DNA from: Candidatus Methanomethylicaceae archaeon
GTDB lineage: Archaea; Thermoproteota; Methanomethylicia; Methanomethylicales; Methanomethylicaceae
Length of the DNA stretch: 64,000 nt
NCBI GenBank assembly: GCA_026414165.1
Contig: JAOAJN010000004.1
Span: 1 to 64,000, forward strand
Direction of reading: 5' to 3'
Within the stretch, counting starts at the first letter, position 1. Each line of letters opens with the position of its first letter. The notes beneath the pieces were generated by a model that was given only the letters and a program-made list of their open reading frames with translations, was not told where the DNA came from and ran no database searches. The translations under genes were made by a program, and so were the position numbers. Shown piece by piece: positions 23,871 to 32,441 of this stretch.

Positions 23871-24908
23871 CTACTTGCTCCCCCTCCTGTCTATCACGTC
23901 TAAAGTTGATGGTCCGGTTCCGATTATCGTTACTGGGATTCTTAGCCTATCTTCTATATCCTCAACAAATCTCTTTGCGCTCTCTGGGAGCCTATCGTAA
24001 TCCCTCAGACCCTTGCACTCTGGATAAACCGCATCCAGCTTTGTCAACGCGATCTGTGTCGCCGAGTTGATCTTTATAGCCCTCTCAGCCAGCTTGTAGT
24101 TGAATGGCGCGGCCCTCCTCTTCCTCCCCGTCACCGAGGCAATCTCCAGCCACCCGCGCCTTGCAGCCTCCTCCTCTGACAACTCCCCCTCGAGGGGTCC
24201 CCCTCCCACCCTTGTCACATAAGACTTGAAAACAACTATTACATCATCCACGTCTTTTGGTCCAACACCCACCTCGCTACAAACGCCCGATGCCGAGACA
24301 TCCCTGCTTGTCACAAAAGGGTAAGTCCCGTGGTAGAGCGAGAGGTAAATTCCCTGCGTTCCCTCCACGAGGACCCTTCCTCCACTTTCAATGCAATCAT
24401 GCACCTCCGCACAGACATCGGTCACGAAACCCTTGAGTTCTTCGTAATCCTTCGCGAGCTTAAGTAGACGAAGCGTCCTGTCGACCATGGCTGCCCCCAC
24501 CCCGGATCCTGTTGAGCCAACAACCTTCATCAAAAATTCATCACTCCTCTCCTTTTGGATGTGCTCTGGTCTTATTATTCCACTATTCTCATCGACACCT
24601 ATCCTGCCCAAGGTCTTTGTCATCTCCACCTCCCTCATGAACGTCTCAATGCTATAGAGGGCTCCCGCACCCACAAGTAGCCTCGTCTTAGGGTTAACGA
24701 ACGCGCAGGGCACGATCCTCAGCTTCAGCTCCTTCCCTTCGTGAACAAGAGTGTGCCCAGCGTTTATCGATCCTGTTCTAACTGCTATGTCATAATTGCC
24801 AGAATAACCCAAGTAGGCGGCTATCTTGCCTCTGGGGGGCGCCCGCTAAAGCGGTTCGCCTTTCCCCTCGTCTCCGAAGAAGCCGCCGACTAATACGGTC
24901 ACTCCCAT
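23871..24908 (-). CDS. purA: adenylosuccinate synthetase, split by a 30-nt candidate mRNA intron
   Basis: Makes adenylosuccinate from IMP, aspartate and GTP. Exon 1 (24908-24862) encodes MGVTVLVGGFFGDEGK up to the second base of the Lys codon. Exon 2 (24831-23871) resumes with A-GGC-AAG, giving GDEGKGKIAAYLGYSG, the catalytic loop of the family. Unspliced, the frame reads into a TAG after EPL. The spliced product is 335 aa, normal for archaeal PurA, and later motifs are intact (AGHT, GSTGSGVGAAMVDR, EGTQG, TSRD). ATG 24908 has GGTGAT just upstream. Alternatives are an inactivating insertion, readthrough, or an assembly error. The rest of the gene shows no decay. Confidence 0.9.
24832..24861 (-). 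other. candidate BHB-type mRNA intron in purA
   Basis: A 30-nt insert with an in-frame TAG. The fold is: helix H GGGG (24867-24864) with CCCC (24837-24834); bulge AAA (24863-24861) on the 5' side; bulge AGA (24833-24831) on the 3' side; inner helix GGCG (24860-24857) with CGCC (24841-24838); then CCGC/GCGG closing a UUUA loop. Cutting after the second base of each 3-nt bulge excises exactly 24861-24832. The outer helix normally flanking H is absent next to the bulge, so the motif is the relaxed HBh' type. Further out, GGCGGCT (24887-24881) and AGCCGCC (24822-24816) in the exons can pair. Confidence 0.72.
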
Positions 24909-24929
24909 AAAATCACCCTGAAGAGAGGT

Positions 24930-24952
24930 GAGTTTAAATATACAATATAAAC
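24930..24952. promoter_or_regulatory. divergent promoter of purA and cofE
   Basis: GTTTAAATATACAATATAAA contains TATA-like boxes on both strands. The distances are about 30-40 bp to the purA ATG (24908) and about 60 bp to the cofE TTG (25003). Confidence 0.5.
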
Positions 24953-25002
24953 CTTCTTTTCTGCTACAAGCCGATCCTCCAAAAGCAGGAGTAGAGATCC
25001 TC

Positions 25003-25764
25003 TTGCAAATATTCGGAATAAAGTTCCCCATCGTAAAGCCAGGTGACGACCTAGTATCCCTCACCATAGAGGGCTCCAAGAGATCGGGCGTCCCCATCCT
25101 CAATAAAGACATTCTGGTATTTTCCGCTAAGGTCATCGGCGTCTCTCAAGGGCGCCTTATTGAACTCTCGAGGGTCTCTCCTTCTGAGAAGGCGAGGGAG
25201 CTTGCTACCCTTTACAATCTCGATCCCTCCTTTGTGGAGGTGGTGCTGCGGGAGTCCGATGCAGTTCTGGGTGGAGTTGAGTACGCACTGCTCACCATCA
25301 AGAAGAACGTGGTAATCGCCAACGGCGGCGTTGACCAATCAAATGCCCCTCCAGGCTATGTAGCTCTTTGGCCTGAAGATCCACAAAGGTCCGCCGAAGA
25401 CCTCCGAAGGCGCTTCGGGGAGAAGGGGCTAGATGTCGGAGTACTAATAACGGACAGTAGGACACTGCCCATGAGAATGGGGAATAGCTCAGTGGCGCTG
25501 GGGGTGTCAGGCTTCAGACCCATAGAAGACCTAAGGGGTCGGAAGGACCTTTATGGACGCACTATGAGGGTCAAGCGTCTCGCTGTGGCCGACAACATTG
25601 CCTCCGCCGCCCAACTTGTCATGGGTGAGACTTCTGAGCAGACCCCGGTTGCGGTCGTGAGAGGCGCCCCTGTCCAGTACGGTGAGGGCTTCAAGATCGA
25701 AGAGGCGATTATTCCAATGGAAGAATGCCTTATAATGCACGTTCTCGGAAAGAGACCCGTCTAA
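25003..25764 (+). CDS. cofE: coenzyme F420-0:L-glutamate ligase
   Basis: A 253-aa enzyme adding glutamates to F420-0. Family features include PIVKPGDDL near the N-terminus, DILVFSAKVIGVSQGR, NGGVDQSNAPPG, LITDSRTLPMR and the C-terminal VVRGAPVQYGEG. TTG 25003 gives the usual length. An AGGAG lies 11 nt upstream, slightly far. It implies that the organism makes F420, although no F420-dependent enzyme is seen in this window. It is divergent from purA. Confidence 0.92.
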   Translation: MQIFGIKFPIVKPGDDLVSLTIEGSKRSGVPILNKDILVFSAKVIGVSQGRLIELSRVSPSEKARELATLYNLDPSFVEVVLRESDAVLGGVEYALLTIKKNVVIANGGVDQSNAPPGYVALWPEDPQRSAEDLRRRFGEKGLDVGVLITDSRTLPMRMGNSSVALGVSGFRPIEDLRGRKDLYGRTMRVKRLAVADNIASAAQLVMGETSEQTPVAVVRGAPVQYGEGFKIEEAIIPMEECLIMHVLGKRPV

Positions 25765-25856
25765 AAATTAAACCTATTTACTGGCTTTCACATCATTTTA
25801 CAGAAACATTTAATTATACTGTTTAAACATTAAAGATAATATAAGGGGGCTTAAAT

Positions 25857-26309
25857 TTGTCCTACGACCTTGACGAATTGGACAGGATGATCCTGAATCA
25901 GCTCCAGACAAACGCCAGGACCCCATTCTCCAAGATTGCTAAGGAGGCTGGCGTCAGTGAAGCGACGGTCTTTCTCAGAGTTAGGCGCCTCCAGCAGACC
26001 GGAGTCATAAAGGGTTTTAGGGCAATAGTATCCCCGCCGCACGTGGGAAGGAGCCTTTCAGCATTCATTCTTGTAAAGGCCGATCCCCGGAAGTACTCCG
26101 AAGTCCTAAATGTCGTAAAGAACCTTAATGAGGTAACAGAGGCATACGACGTCACGGGACCGTACTACCTGATCTTGAGGGTCGATGTGGCAGATAAGGA
26201 GTCATTGGCAAAGGTTATTGACCTTATAGGATCTGTTGAGGGAGTATCCAGCACCGAGACTGCCATCGTCCTCAAAGAAGTCAAAGAGAATGTAGGACTC
26301 AAAGTATAA
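25857..26309 (+). CDS. Lrp/AsnC-family transcriptional regulator
   Basis: A 150-aa protein. The N-terminal winged HTH (ELDRMILNQLQTNARTPFSKIAKEAGVSEATVFLRVRRL) is followed by an RAM/AsnC ligand-binding domain at ~70-145 (FILVKADPRKYSEVL, EAYDVTGPYYLILRV). The TTG start is preceded by AAGGGGG. The gene is monocistronic with its own AT-rich promoter. The regulated target and ligand are unknown. Confidence 0.92.
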   Translation: MSYDLDELDRMILNQLQTNARTPFSKIAKEAGVSEATVFLRVRRLQQTGVIKGFRAIVSPPHVGRSLSAFILVKADPRKYSEVLNVVKNLNEVTEAYDVTGPYYLILRVDVADKESLAKVIDLIGSVEGVSSTETAIVLKEVKENVGLKV

Positions 26310-26385
26310 TCAGCGTTCATATTTCTCAGTTGAATTAGTTCAATAGTCGACAAAAATAAAACACCCTCCTTACAAACTTTAAACT

Positions 26386-26607
26386 ATGGCAAGCGACGTC
26401 ATCCCCTTCATACTTTTTGGCACTTTCCTTATAATTGCAGGTCTCATGCTGATCACCCTCAGAAAAAAGGAGAAGGTAGAGGGCGGCGCCTTGATTATGA
26501 TCGGTCCAATACCCATAGTCATTGGCAGCAGTGCGCGAATCGTAAAAGTCCTGATTATCCTCGGCATCGCCCTATTCCTGATAATGCTCTTTACGATGGT
26601 GATCTGA
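26386..26607 (+). CDS. DUF131 (TIGR00304) membrane protein, copy 1
   Basis: A 73-aa protein with two membrane segments (about 7-25 and 48-70) separated by the family signature region GGALIMIGPIPIVIGSS. Function unknown. It is followed after 1 bp by a paralogue, so this is a tandem duplication transcribed as a pair. Confidence 0.85.
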   Translation: MASDVIPFILFGTFLIIAGLMLITLRKKEKVEGGALIMIGPIPIVIGSSARIVKVLIILGIALFLIMLFTMVI

Positions 26608-26608
26608 T

Positions 26609-26866
26609 ATGAATCTCTCCGACAAGTTTGCCCTCCTCCTAATAATAGCGGGCATCTCTATAATCATACTCGGGATCGCCATAACAATCCCTGAGCTCCA
26701 ACCAACATCCGTAACTGGAGGTGCTATAATATTCATTGGACCTATTCCAATCTTCCTAGGCTGGGGGACTCCTACAGAGATCACGATTCTACTAATGCTG
26801 CTTATGCTGATACTGACTGTGCTGGGCTTAATTTTATTCAGGTCTGCCAAAAGATCATACTCCTAA
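26609..26866 (+). CDS. DUF131 (TIGR00304) membrane protein, copy 2
   Basis: An 85-aa protein with N- and C-terminal hydrophobic segments and the same GGAIIFIGPIPIFLGWG signature as the gene just upstream. Three hydrophobic stretches are likely. Role unknown. It starts 1 bp after the copy 1 stop. Confidence 0.85.
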   Translation: MNLSDKFALLLIIAGISIIILGIAITIPELQPTSVTGGAIIFIGPIPIFLGWGTPTEITILLMLLMLILTVLGLILFRSAKRSYS

Positions 26867-26936
26867 TCATAATACTCTTGGCTCAATACGCCATCTAGAG
26901 AGTTTTCTGTAAAGGGTATTGGCTATCCACAATCAA

Positions 26937-27086
26937 CTACGCCTTGAACTCCTTTCCACACTTAGGGCACTTTGCGTATCCACAATCCCCAAAGGTTGCC
27001 TGCCCGCAACCTGAGCATGCAAACGCCCTTGAGTATGTCAGACTAAACCTGCTGCCGCAGTAAGGGCAAATTAATATCCTGCTCAT
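26937..27086 (-). CDS. small double zinc-ribbon protein
   Basis: A 49-aa protein, easy to overlook. It carries three CxxC-type knuckles: CPYC (residues 7-10), CSGC (about 24-27) and CPKC (about 41-44), plus a further Cys in GDCGYAKC. It ends KCGKEFKA. It is transcribed divergently from hypB, whose true start must therefore lie downstream of the overlapping ATG at 27085. HypB usually acts with the zinc protein HypA. A functional link is only suggested by position. Confidence 0.75.
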   Translation of the reverse strand: MSRILICPYCGSRFSLTYSRAFACSGCGQATFGDCGYAKCPKCGKEFKA

Positions 27087-27112
27087 GGTTACCCCTGAGA
27101 TTATCCGACGGA

Positions 27113-27124
27113 GAGGTTATAAAT
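27113..27124 (+). promoter_or_regulatory. TATA box of hypB
   Basis: GGTTATAAATC lies about 27 bp upstream of TTG 27145 / GTG 27148. This places transcription start at or next to the start codon, as in leaderless archaeal mRNAs, and argues against a start at 27085. Confidence 0.5.
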
Positions 27125-27147
27125 CTGTCTGTGATCCATCAGGATTG

Positions 27148-27840
27148 GTGCTCATATTGGAGAAATCCGTTCCCATAGTCCTGAAAGCTGACGAGGACGA
27201 AGTTCTTGACATAGAGTTGGAAGAGGATTTTATAAAGGCCAATGAAAGGATGGCCGAACTTAACAGAAAGACCTTCGACCACTACGGGGTGACGGTTATT
27301 GACTTCATGGGATCTATCGGTTCTGGGAAGACCTCAATTATAGAGCGACTTGTCCAGTCTTTGAAGGACAAATACCGGATCGGCGTGATCGCGGGAGACA
27401 CGTCTACATCAATTGATGCCGAAAGGGTGGGACGGCACGGCGTTCCTTCAATACAGGTGAACACTGGAAGGGAGTGCCACTTAGACGCACCGTTGGTTAG
27501 AAAGGCTTCAAAGAAACTAATCCGACAAGGCGTAAAACTCATCCTGATCGAGAATGTTGGCAATCTGATATGCCCGGCTGATTTTCCTCTAGGTGCCCAT
27601 AAGCGGGTCGTCGTGGTAAGCGTCACCGAGGGTGAGTACATGATAAAAAAGAAGCAGGATATATTCAGGGTTGCCGATGTAGGGGTGATCAATAAAAAAG
27701 ATATGGCTCCCTACATGGGGATCGATGTTCAAGAGCTCGTTAAGGACGCGCTAAATGCCAACCCGAGGATTAAGGTCGTAGTTACAAGTGCCAGGACTGG
27801 AGAAGGTATAGGGGAGCTTGCGTCTGCATTAGGTCTATGA
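27148..27840 (+). CDS. hypB: hydrogenase maturation GTPase HypB (nickel insertion)
   Basis: A 230-aa SIMIBI-class GTPase that helps load nickel into [NiFe] hydrogenase. The P-loop is GSIGSGKTS. Other signatures are AGDTSTSIDAER, the metal-site segment TGRECHLDA (Cys-His), and IENVGNLICPADFPLG. The guanine specificity motif is NKKD. The GTG 27148 start is chosen from the TATA spacing and the divergent zinc-ribbon gene. No hydrogenase subunit or other hyp gene is nearby, so it may serve an enzyme encoded elsewhere. Confidence 0.9.
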   Translation: MLILEKSVPIVLKADEDEVLDIELEEDFIKANERMAELNRKTFDHYGVTVIDFMGSIGSGKTSIIERLVQSLKDKYRIGVIAGDTSTSIDAERVGRHGVPSIQVNTGRECHLDAPLVRKASKKLIRQGVKLILIENVGNLICPADFPLGAHKRVVVVSVTEGEYMIKKKQDIFRVADVGVINKKDMAPYMGIDVQELVKDALNANPRIKVVVTSARTGEGIGELASALGL

Positions 27841-27902
27841 CGGAAATTATTTCTCAAGTCTATCAATGGAAATTTTTCCAATTTTAGAATACTCCTTTCT
27901 AC

Positions 27903-27921
27903 CCTCGCGCGAGGCATTTTT
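27903..27921 (+). terminator. hairpin with T-run after hypB
   Basis: The 12-nt perfect palindrome CCTCGCGCGAGG (27903-27914) is followed by a T5 run. It lies 62 bp past the hypB stop and is a plausible terminator. A second inverted repeat (TGGAAATTTTTCCA) lies just before it. Confidence 0.4.
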
Positions 27922-27984
27922 GACTTTGCGCCCCTCTAAAAATTCGAATATTGTGTTGCATTCTCAAAGTTTAAGGTGCATTAA

Positions 27985-28047
27985 AAATCAGAAATCAGAA
28001 ATCAGAAATCAGAAATCAGAAATCAGAAATCAGAAATCAGAAATCAG
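27985..28047 (+). repeat. heptamer tandem repeat (AAATCAG)x9
   Basis: Nine perfect copies of a 7-nt unit, 63 nt in total, with no interruption. It lies in the spacer between hypB and the carboxylase operon, upstream of a C/D-like element. Confidence 0.97.
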
Positions 28048-28055
28048 AAGATAAG

Positions 28056-28066
28056 AATTTTAAGCC
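28056..28066 (+). promoter_or_regulatory. TATA-like box before sRNA candidate
   Basis: GAATTTTAAG is centred 26 bp upstream of 28086, the first base of the C/D-like element. That is the standard archaeal TATA-to-start distance. Confidence 0.35.
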
Positions 28067-28085
28067 TCATATTTACTTCTAATTA

Positions 28086-28155
28086 TGGCGGATGAAGTAA
28101 CGATGGTCTCTTGAGCTTAAAGGGCTGTGAGAGTCTGATGGGCGGACTGACGCCA
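28086..28155 (+). ncRNA. box C/D-like sRNA candidate
   Basis: This 70-nt element is bounded by TGGCG and CGCCA, which can pair as a terminal stem. The C-box-like GGATGA (28090-28095) directly follows the 5' stem strand. A perfect D box CTGA (28147-28150) directly precedes the 3' strand. Internal D'-like TTGA (28111-28114) and C'-like GTGAGAG (28127-28133) give guide spacings near 15 and 13 nt. A TATA-like box sits 26 bp upstream. No coding frame is apparent. The C box deviates from RTGATGA, so this is a candidate only. Confidence 0.4.
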
Positions 28156-28297
28156 AATAATAAATTAAAAATATAAATAAATAATAAAAAATAACGAATC
28201 CGATTAACCAACCCGCAAATTCTGTAGATGTCGAAATCTTTTAGATAAAGATATATACTGCCCTTAGTTTTACGCAAGTTGAAAGGGAGGACCTACA

Positions 28298-29890
28298 TTG
28301 CTTAAGAAAGTACTTGTTGCGAATAGAGGCGAAATTGCCCTTAGAGTTATAAGGGCATGCAAAGAGCTTGGCGTAAAGACGGTGGCAGTATATTCCGAGG
28401 CCGATGCTAACGCAAAATTCGTCTATTATGCAGACGAGGCTCACCTTCTCGGTCCCGGACCTGCCGCCCAAAGTTACCTTAAAATGGAGAAAATAATTGA
28501 GATCGCTAAGAAGACTGGTGCCGAGGGGATACACCCAGGCTATGGATTCTTGGCACAGAATGCAAAATTTGTGAGGATGTGCGAGGAAGCCGGAATAGAG
28601 TTCATCGGTCCGAAGGCAAAGGCGCAGGAACTTCTGGGCGACAAACTTGGTGCAAGGCGGACAATGAAGAAGGCCGGAATCCCTATTGTACCAGGTGCGC
28701 TTGATGCCGTGCAAGACGACAAAGACGCCCTTCAGGTGGCTGAGGAGGCTGGATACCCAGTAATGGTCAAGCCCGCGGGAGGCGGTGGCGGCATTGGCAT
28801 GCAAGTCTGCAGGAGCAAAGAGGAACTCATTGAGGCTATCAAGAAGGCGCAGAGGCTCGCAGCCTCCGCTTTCTCAAGACCAGAGGTCTACATAGAGAAG
28901 TACGTTGAAAAGCCAAGGCACATCGAGATCCAGATACTTGCCGACAAGAAGGGGAACGTGATATACCTAGGCGAGAGGGAGTGTTCCATCCAGAGAAGAC
29001 ACCAGAAGCTCATTGAGGAGGCACCATCACCAGTGATGTACGAAGATCCCGACCTGAGGAGAAGGATGGGTGAGACTGCGGTTAAGGTTGCACAAGTTGC
29101 AGGATACGAGAACGCTGGAACTGTCGAATTCCTTTATTCTGACAAGGATCACGCCTTCTACTTCTTGGAGGTCAACAGCAGGCTCCAAGTCGAGCATCCG
29201 GTCACAGAGCTCGTCACTGGCATTGACATTGTTAAGGAGCAGCTCAAGATCGCCTCAGGCGAGCCGCTTTCCATAAAACAAGAGGATGTTCACATACGCG
29301 GACATGCAATGGAGTGCCGTATAAACGCCGAAGATCCGCTCAACAACTTCGTACCTTCAATCGGGCTAATCACCAACTACATAGAGCCAGGCGGTCCAGG
29401 CGTGAGGGTAGACAGTGGCGTATATGCTGGCTACACGATCCCTCCATTCTACGACTCTTTAGTTGTCAAACTACTAACATGGGGTAACGACCGGAATGAG
29501 TGCATCGCAAGGATGAAACGCGCCTTAGATGAGTTCGTCATAGAGGGTATTCAGACCGTTATACCGTTCCACAAAGTCGTCATGAATGATGAGGAGTTCA
29601 TAAAGGGCAGGATAAACACCGAGTTCATACAGGACAGGAACATACTGGATAAGGTCAAGCTACAATATGAGCAGGATGAGGCTTGGAGAAAGAGCAAAGC
29701 AAACGTACTCAGCAAGATCCAGCCCCAAAAGACGGAAGAGGCGCCCCAACCGCAGACTGGTGCTGCAGTCACTGATAAGAAGACCGTAGCACTCGCAGCC
29801 GCCATAGCCTCGTACATTCAGAGCAAACCTGTGAGACAACCCGTCTCAAGCGGATGGGTTCTGTCCGGCAGACTAAGAAGTGCAAGGTGA
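28298..29890 (+). CDS. accC: biotin carboxylase subunit of acetyl/propionyl-CoA carboxylase
   Basis: A 530-aa ATP-grasp enzyme that carboxylates biotin on the carrier protein using bicarbonate and ATP. The N-domain is [23 protein letters not shown], the ATP-grasp glycine loop is [11 protein letters not shown], and the carboxylase motif is [20 protein letters not shown]. Catalytic residues appear in [16 protein letters not shown]. The C-terminus (from ~450) is a variable linker. The TTG start has GGGAGG 8 nt upstream. First gene of a three-gene operon with the carrier and carboxyltransferase. Confidence 0.95.
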   Translation: MLKKVLVANRGEIALRVIRACKELGVKTVAVYSEADANAKFVYYADEAHLLGPGPAAQSYLKMEKIIEIAKKTGAEGIHPGYGFLAQNAKFVRMCEEAGIEFIGPKAKAQELLGDKLGARRTMKKAGIPIVPGALDAVQDDKDALQVAEEAGYPVMVKPAGGGGGIGMQVCRSKEELIEAIKKAQRLAASAFSRPEVYIEKYVEKPRHIEIQILADKKGNVIYLGERECSIQRRHQKLIEEAPSPVMYEDPDLRRRMGETAVKVAQVAGYENAGTVEFLYSDKDHAFYFLEVNSRLQVEHPVTELVTGIDIVKEQLKIASGEPLSIKQEDVHIRGHAMECRINAEDPLNNFVPSIGLITNYIEPGGPGVRVDSGVYAGYTIPPFYDSLVVKLLTWGNDRNECIARMKRALDEFVIEGIQTVIPFHKVVMNDEEFIKGRINTEFIQDRNILDKVKLQYEQDEAWRKSKANVLSKIQPQKTEEAPQPQTGAAVTDKKTVALAAAIASYIQSKPVRQPVSSGWVLSGRLRSAR

Positions 29891-29895
29891 TATTA

Positions 29896-30321
29896 ATGTC
29901 CAAGATCAGCAAGTTCCAGCTCAACATAGGCAACGTAAAGTACGATGTCAATATCGAGGAGAAGGCATACGGCCTCTACGATGTTAAGGTGAACGATGAG
30001 ACCTTCAAGATTAGCATAGCGGATCTCCTTTCACCAACCCTGCAGGCAACAGCCGCCACAGGCGCCGCTGGAGCCGTGGCTGGAATACCCGGGGCAACAG
30101 CCGCCGTTGGAGGCACAATAAAGGCCGCAATGCCCGGCACAGTCATGACTTTGAAGGTCAAAGTCGGCGACACGGTCAAGGAGGGTGACGTAATCCTCAC
30201 ACTCGAGACCATGAAGATGGAGAACCCGATCAAGTCAAATAGGGCTGGCACAGTAAAGGAGATCAAGGTCCAACCAGGTAAGTTTGTAAATGTCGGAGAT
30301 CCGCTGGTAGTGATAGAATAA
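29896..30321 (+). CDS. biotin carboxyl carrier protein
   Basis: A 141-aa carrier. An N-terminal ~45-residue beta domain is followed by an Ala/Gly/Pro-rich flexible linker (about 50-75) and the C-terminal biotinyl domain with LETMKMEN, where K107 is the biotinylated lysine. ATG 29896 follows AAGGTGAT and lies 5 bp after the accC stop. A start at 29854 would overlap accC and lacks a binding site. Confidence 0.95.
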   Translation: MSKISKFQLNIGNVKYDVNIEEKAYGLYDVKVNDETFKISIADLLSPTLQATAATGAAGAVAGIPGATAAVGGTIKAAMPGTVMTLKVKVGDTVKEGDVILTLETMKMENPIKSNRAGTVKEIKVQPGKFVNVGDPLVVIE

Positions 30322-30331
30322 AGATTGAGAT

Positions 30332-30361
30332 GGATATGGATATGGATATGGATATGGATAT
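30332..30361 (+). repeat. hexamer tandem repeat (GGATAT)x5
   Basis: Five perfect copies of GGATAT, with degenerate copies on both sides. They lie in the 83-bp gap between the carrier and carboxyltransferase genes, an unusual place for a simple repeat inside an operon. Confidence 0.95.
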
Positions 30362-30404
30362 GGAGATAGAATAGAAAAAGATCAAGATCAGAGGATGAGA
30401 TATT

Positions 30405-31976
30405 ATGGCCACATCATTGGTTGATAAATTCAAAGAATTGAACGAACTTAAAGAGAAGGCAAAGCTTGGTGGTGGGACCGAAGCCATAGAGAAGCAACAC
30501 AAGGCTGGGAAACTAACCGCTAGGGAGAGAATTGAGAAGCTCCTAGATCCGGGCAGCTTCGTCGAGGTCGACCAGTTCGTGGTCCACAGGTGCTATGACT
30601 TCGACATGGACAAGAAACGCGTCCTCGGAGACGCCGTTGTGACGGGTTACGGCACGATAAACGGCAGGACCGTTTTCGTATACTCGCAGGACTTCACATT
30701 CGTAGGAGGCTCGCTGAGCGAGATGCATGCCAAAAAGATCTCGAAGATCCAAGACATGGCACTGAAGGCGGGCGCTCCCCTCATAGGTCTCAACGACTCT
30801 GGAGGTGCAAGGATACAAGAAGGCATAAACTCATTGGCGGGCTATGGTGAGATCTTCTACAGGAACGTCATGGCTTCTGGTGTTATCCCGCAAATTATAG
30901 CTATCATGGGTCCTTGCGCAGGAGGCGCAGTCTACTCTCCAGCACTGGCTGACTTCATATTCATGGTCAGAAAGACGAGCTACATGTTCATAACTGGTCC
31001 GAAGGTCGTTAAGGCTGCTATAGGCGAGGACGTAACCTTTGAGACCTTGGGTGGCGCTGATGCACACGCAAAACTCAGCGGAGTGGCTCACTTTGCTACT
31101 GACAACGACGAAGAGTGCATAAAGCTGATAAAGCAGCTACTCAGCTATCTGCCATCAAACAACATGGACGATCCTCCGATCCTAGAGTGCGCCGATCCTC
31201 CGGACAGGATGGATGAGGAGCTGAACGATGTCGTCCCCGCCGATCCAAAGAAACCCTACGACGTACACGATGTAATTAATCATGTCTTCGATAAGGGATC
31301 ATTCTTCGAGGTCCACGCCCAGTTCGCTCCAAACGCGGTAGTAGGATTTGCCAGGCTTAATGGCAGATCCGTCGGAGTGGTGGCGAACCAGCCTTTGGTA
31401 TACGCTGGATGCCTTGATATAGACTCTTCCGACAAAATAGCGAGGTTTGTGAGGACATGCGATGTCTTTAACATACCGCTAGTGACATTCGTCGACGTCC
31501 CCGGATACCTTCCTGGCACAAAGCAGGAGCACGGCGGAGTAATCAGGCACGGCGCAAAGGTGATATATGCATACTCAGAGGCGACAGTTCCAAAGCTCAC
31601 TGTGATCATGAGAAAGGCTTATGGCGGTGGTTACATTGCTATGTGCAGCAGACACCTTGGTGCGGATGTTGTCTTCGCATGGCCTACCGCAGAGATCGCA
31701 GTAATGGGTCCCGAGGGCGCCGTCGAGATCATCCACAGGAACGAACTAATGAAAGCCAAGACGCCAGAGGAAGTCAAAGAGATAACAAATAGACTCGTCG
31801 CCGAATACAGGAATAAGTTCGCTAACCCATACATAGCTGCCAACATGGGATACGTAGACGCCGTAATTATGCCTAAGGAGACTCGACCGATGCTGATCAA
31901 GGCACTTGACGCTCTGATAACCAAGCGCGAGATACAGCCGAGACCTCCGAAGCGCCACGGAAACATACCTGCATAA
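30405..31976 (+). CDS. pccB: acyl-CoA carboxyltransferase (propionyl/acetyl-CoA carboxylase beta)
   Basis: A 523-aa carboxyltransferase carrying both crotonase-like halves. It moves CO2 from carboxybiotin to acetyl- or propionyl-CoA. Family motifs are [22 protein letters not shown], the oxyanion loops GGARIQEG and [11 protein letters not shown] in the N-domain, and [22 protein letters not shown] and RKAYGGGY in the C-domain. ATG 30405 follows GAGGATGAG. With the upstream genes it makes a complete carboxylase. In archaea it could also serve methylmalonyl-CoA interconversion. Confidence 0.95.
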   Translation: MATSLVDKFKELNELKEKAKLGGGTEAIEKQHKAGKLTARERIEKLLDPGSFVEVDQFVVHRCYDFDMDKKRVLGDAVVTGYGTINGRTVFVYSQDFTFVGGSLSEMHAKKISKIQDMALKAGAPLIGLNDSGGARIQEGINSLAGYGEIFYRNVMASGVIPQIIAIMGPCAGGAVYSPALADFIFMVRKTSYMFITGPKVVKAAIGEDVTFETLGGADAHAKLSGVAHFATDNDEECIKLIKQLLSYLPSNNMDDPPILECADPPDRMDEELNDVVPADPKKPYDVHDVINHVFDKGSFFEVHAQFAPNAVVGFARLNGRSVGVVANQPLVYAGCLDIDSSDKIARFVRTCDVFNIPLVTFVDVPGYLPGTKQEHGGVIRHGAKVIYAYSEATVPKLTVIMRKAYGGGYIAMCSRHLGADVVFAWPTAEIAVMGPEGAVEIIHRNELMKAKTPEEVKEITNRLVAEYRNKFANPYIAANMGYVDAVIMPKETRPMLIKALDALITKREIQPRPPKRHGNIPA

Positions 31977-32165
31977 TCTACTTTTTCCTTTTTTATAATC
32001 AAAAGAATTTTTTCTTTAACCGTAACCATTAAACCTTTTTAAATTTATGAAAAATGCTTTCCTTATTATATGTGTTTTTAATCCTCGATTAAGCAACTAT
32101 AATGATTTTTCTTAACTTTTTTATATATCTGCTTTATAAAATATATCCCGTTGGGGTAAATCCTC
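31977..32165. other. AT-rich promoter region of acyP
   Basis: This spacer is 189 bp and very AT-rich. TTTATAAAATATAT (about 32134-32147) is a likely TATA box for the acylphosphatase gene. Confidence 0.4.
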
Positions 32166-32441
32166 TTGCTCGCCCGTGCTCGAATAATGATTTACGGCAT
32201 AGTACAAGGGGTGGGCTTTAGGTATTTCACTCTCAGAATAGCGAGGAAATTGGGCCTAGTTGGATACGTCCAAAACCTTAACAACGGAAGCGTCGAGATT
32301 ATGGCAGAGGGCGAAAAGCAGACCATAATGAAGCTCATAGAGGAGGTACGGATAGGTCCTCCTGGCGCATCTGTCGACAATCTTAAAATAATATGGGAGG
32401 CGCCAAAGGGAGATTACAGGGATTTCATAATACTCAGGTAG
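32166..32441 (+). CDS. acyP: acylphosphatase
   Basis: A 91-aa enzyme hydrolysing acyl phosphates. Conserved GIVQGVGFRYFTLRIARKLGLVGYVQN carries the catalytic Arg (in GFRYF), and the catalytic Asn sits in VQNLNNGSVEI. TTG is the only start that keeps the first strand, with GGGGT 8 nt upstream. Confidence 0.95.
   Translation: MLARARIMIYGIVQGVGFRYFTLRIARKLGLVGYVQNLNNGSVEIMAEGEKQTIMKLIEEVRIGPPGASVDNLKIIWEAPKGDYRDFIILR

Noticed and set aside
24832-24861. Pyrrolysine-type or stop-codon readthrough at the in-frame TAG of purA
   Set aside because: Readthrough would leave ten extra residues inside the catalytic loop between GDEGKG and K. Other genes in the window end normally at TAG. The insert has BHB structure and its removal restores the exact family sequence.
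27985-28047. CRISPR array
   Set aside because: The repeat is a 7-nt unit with no spacers. It is a simple tandem repeat, and no cas genes are in the window.
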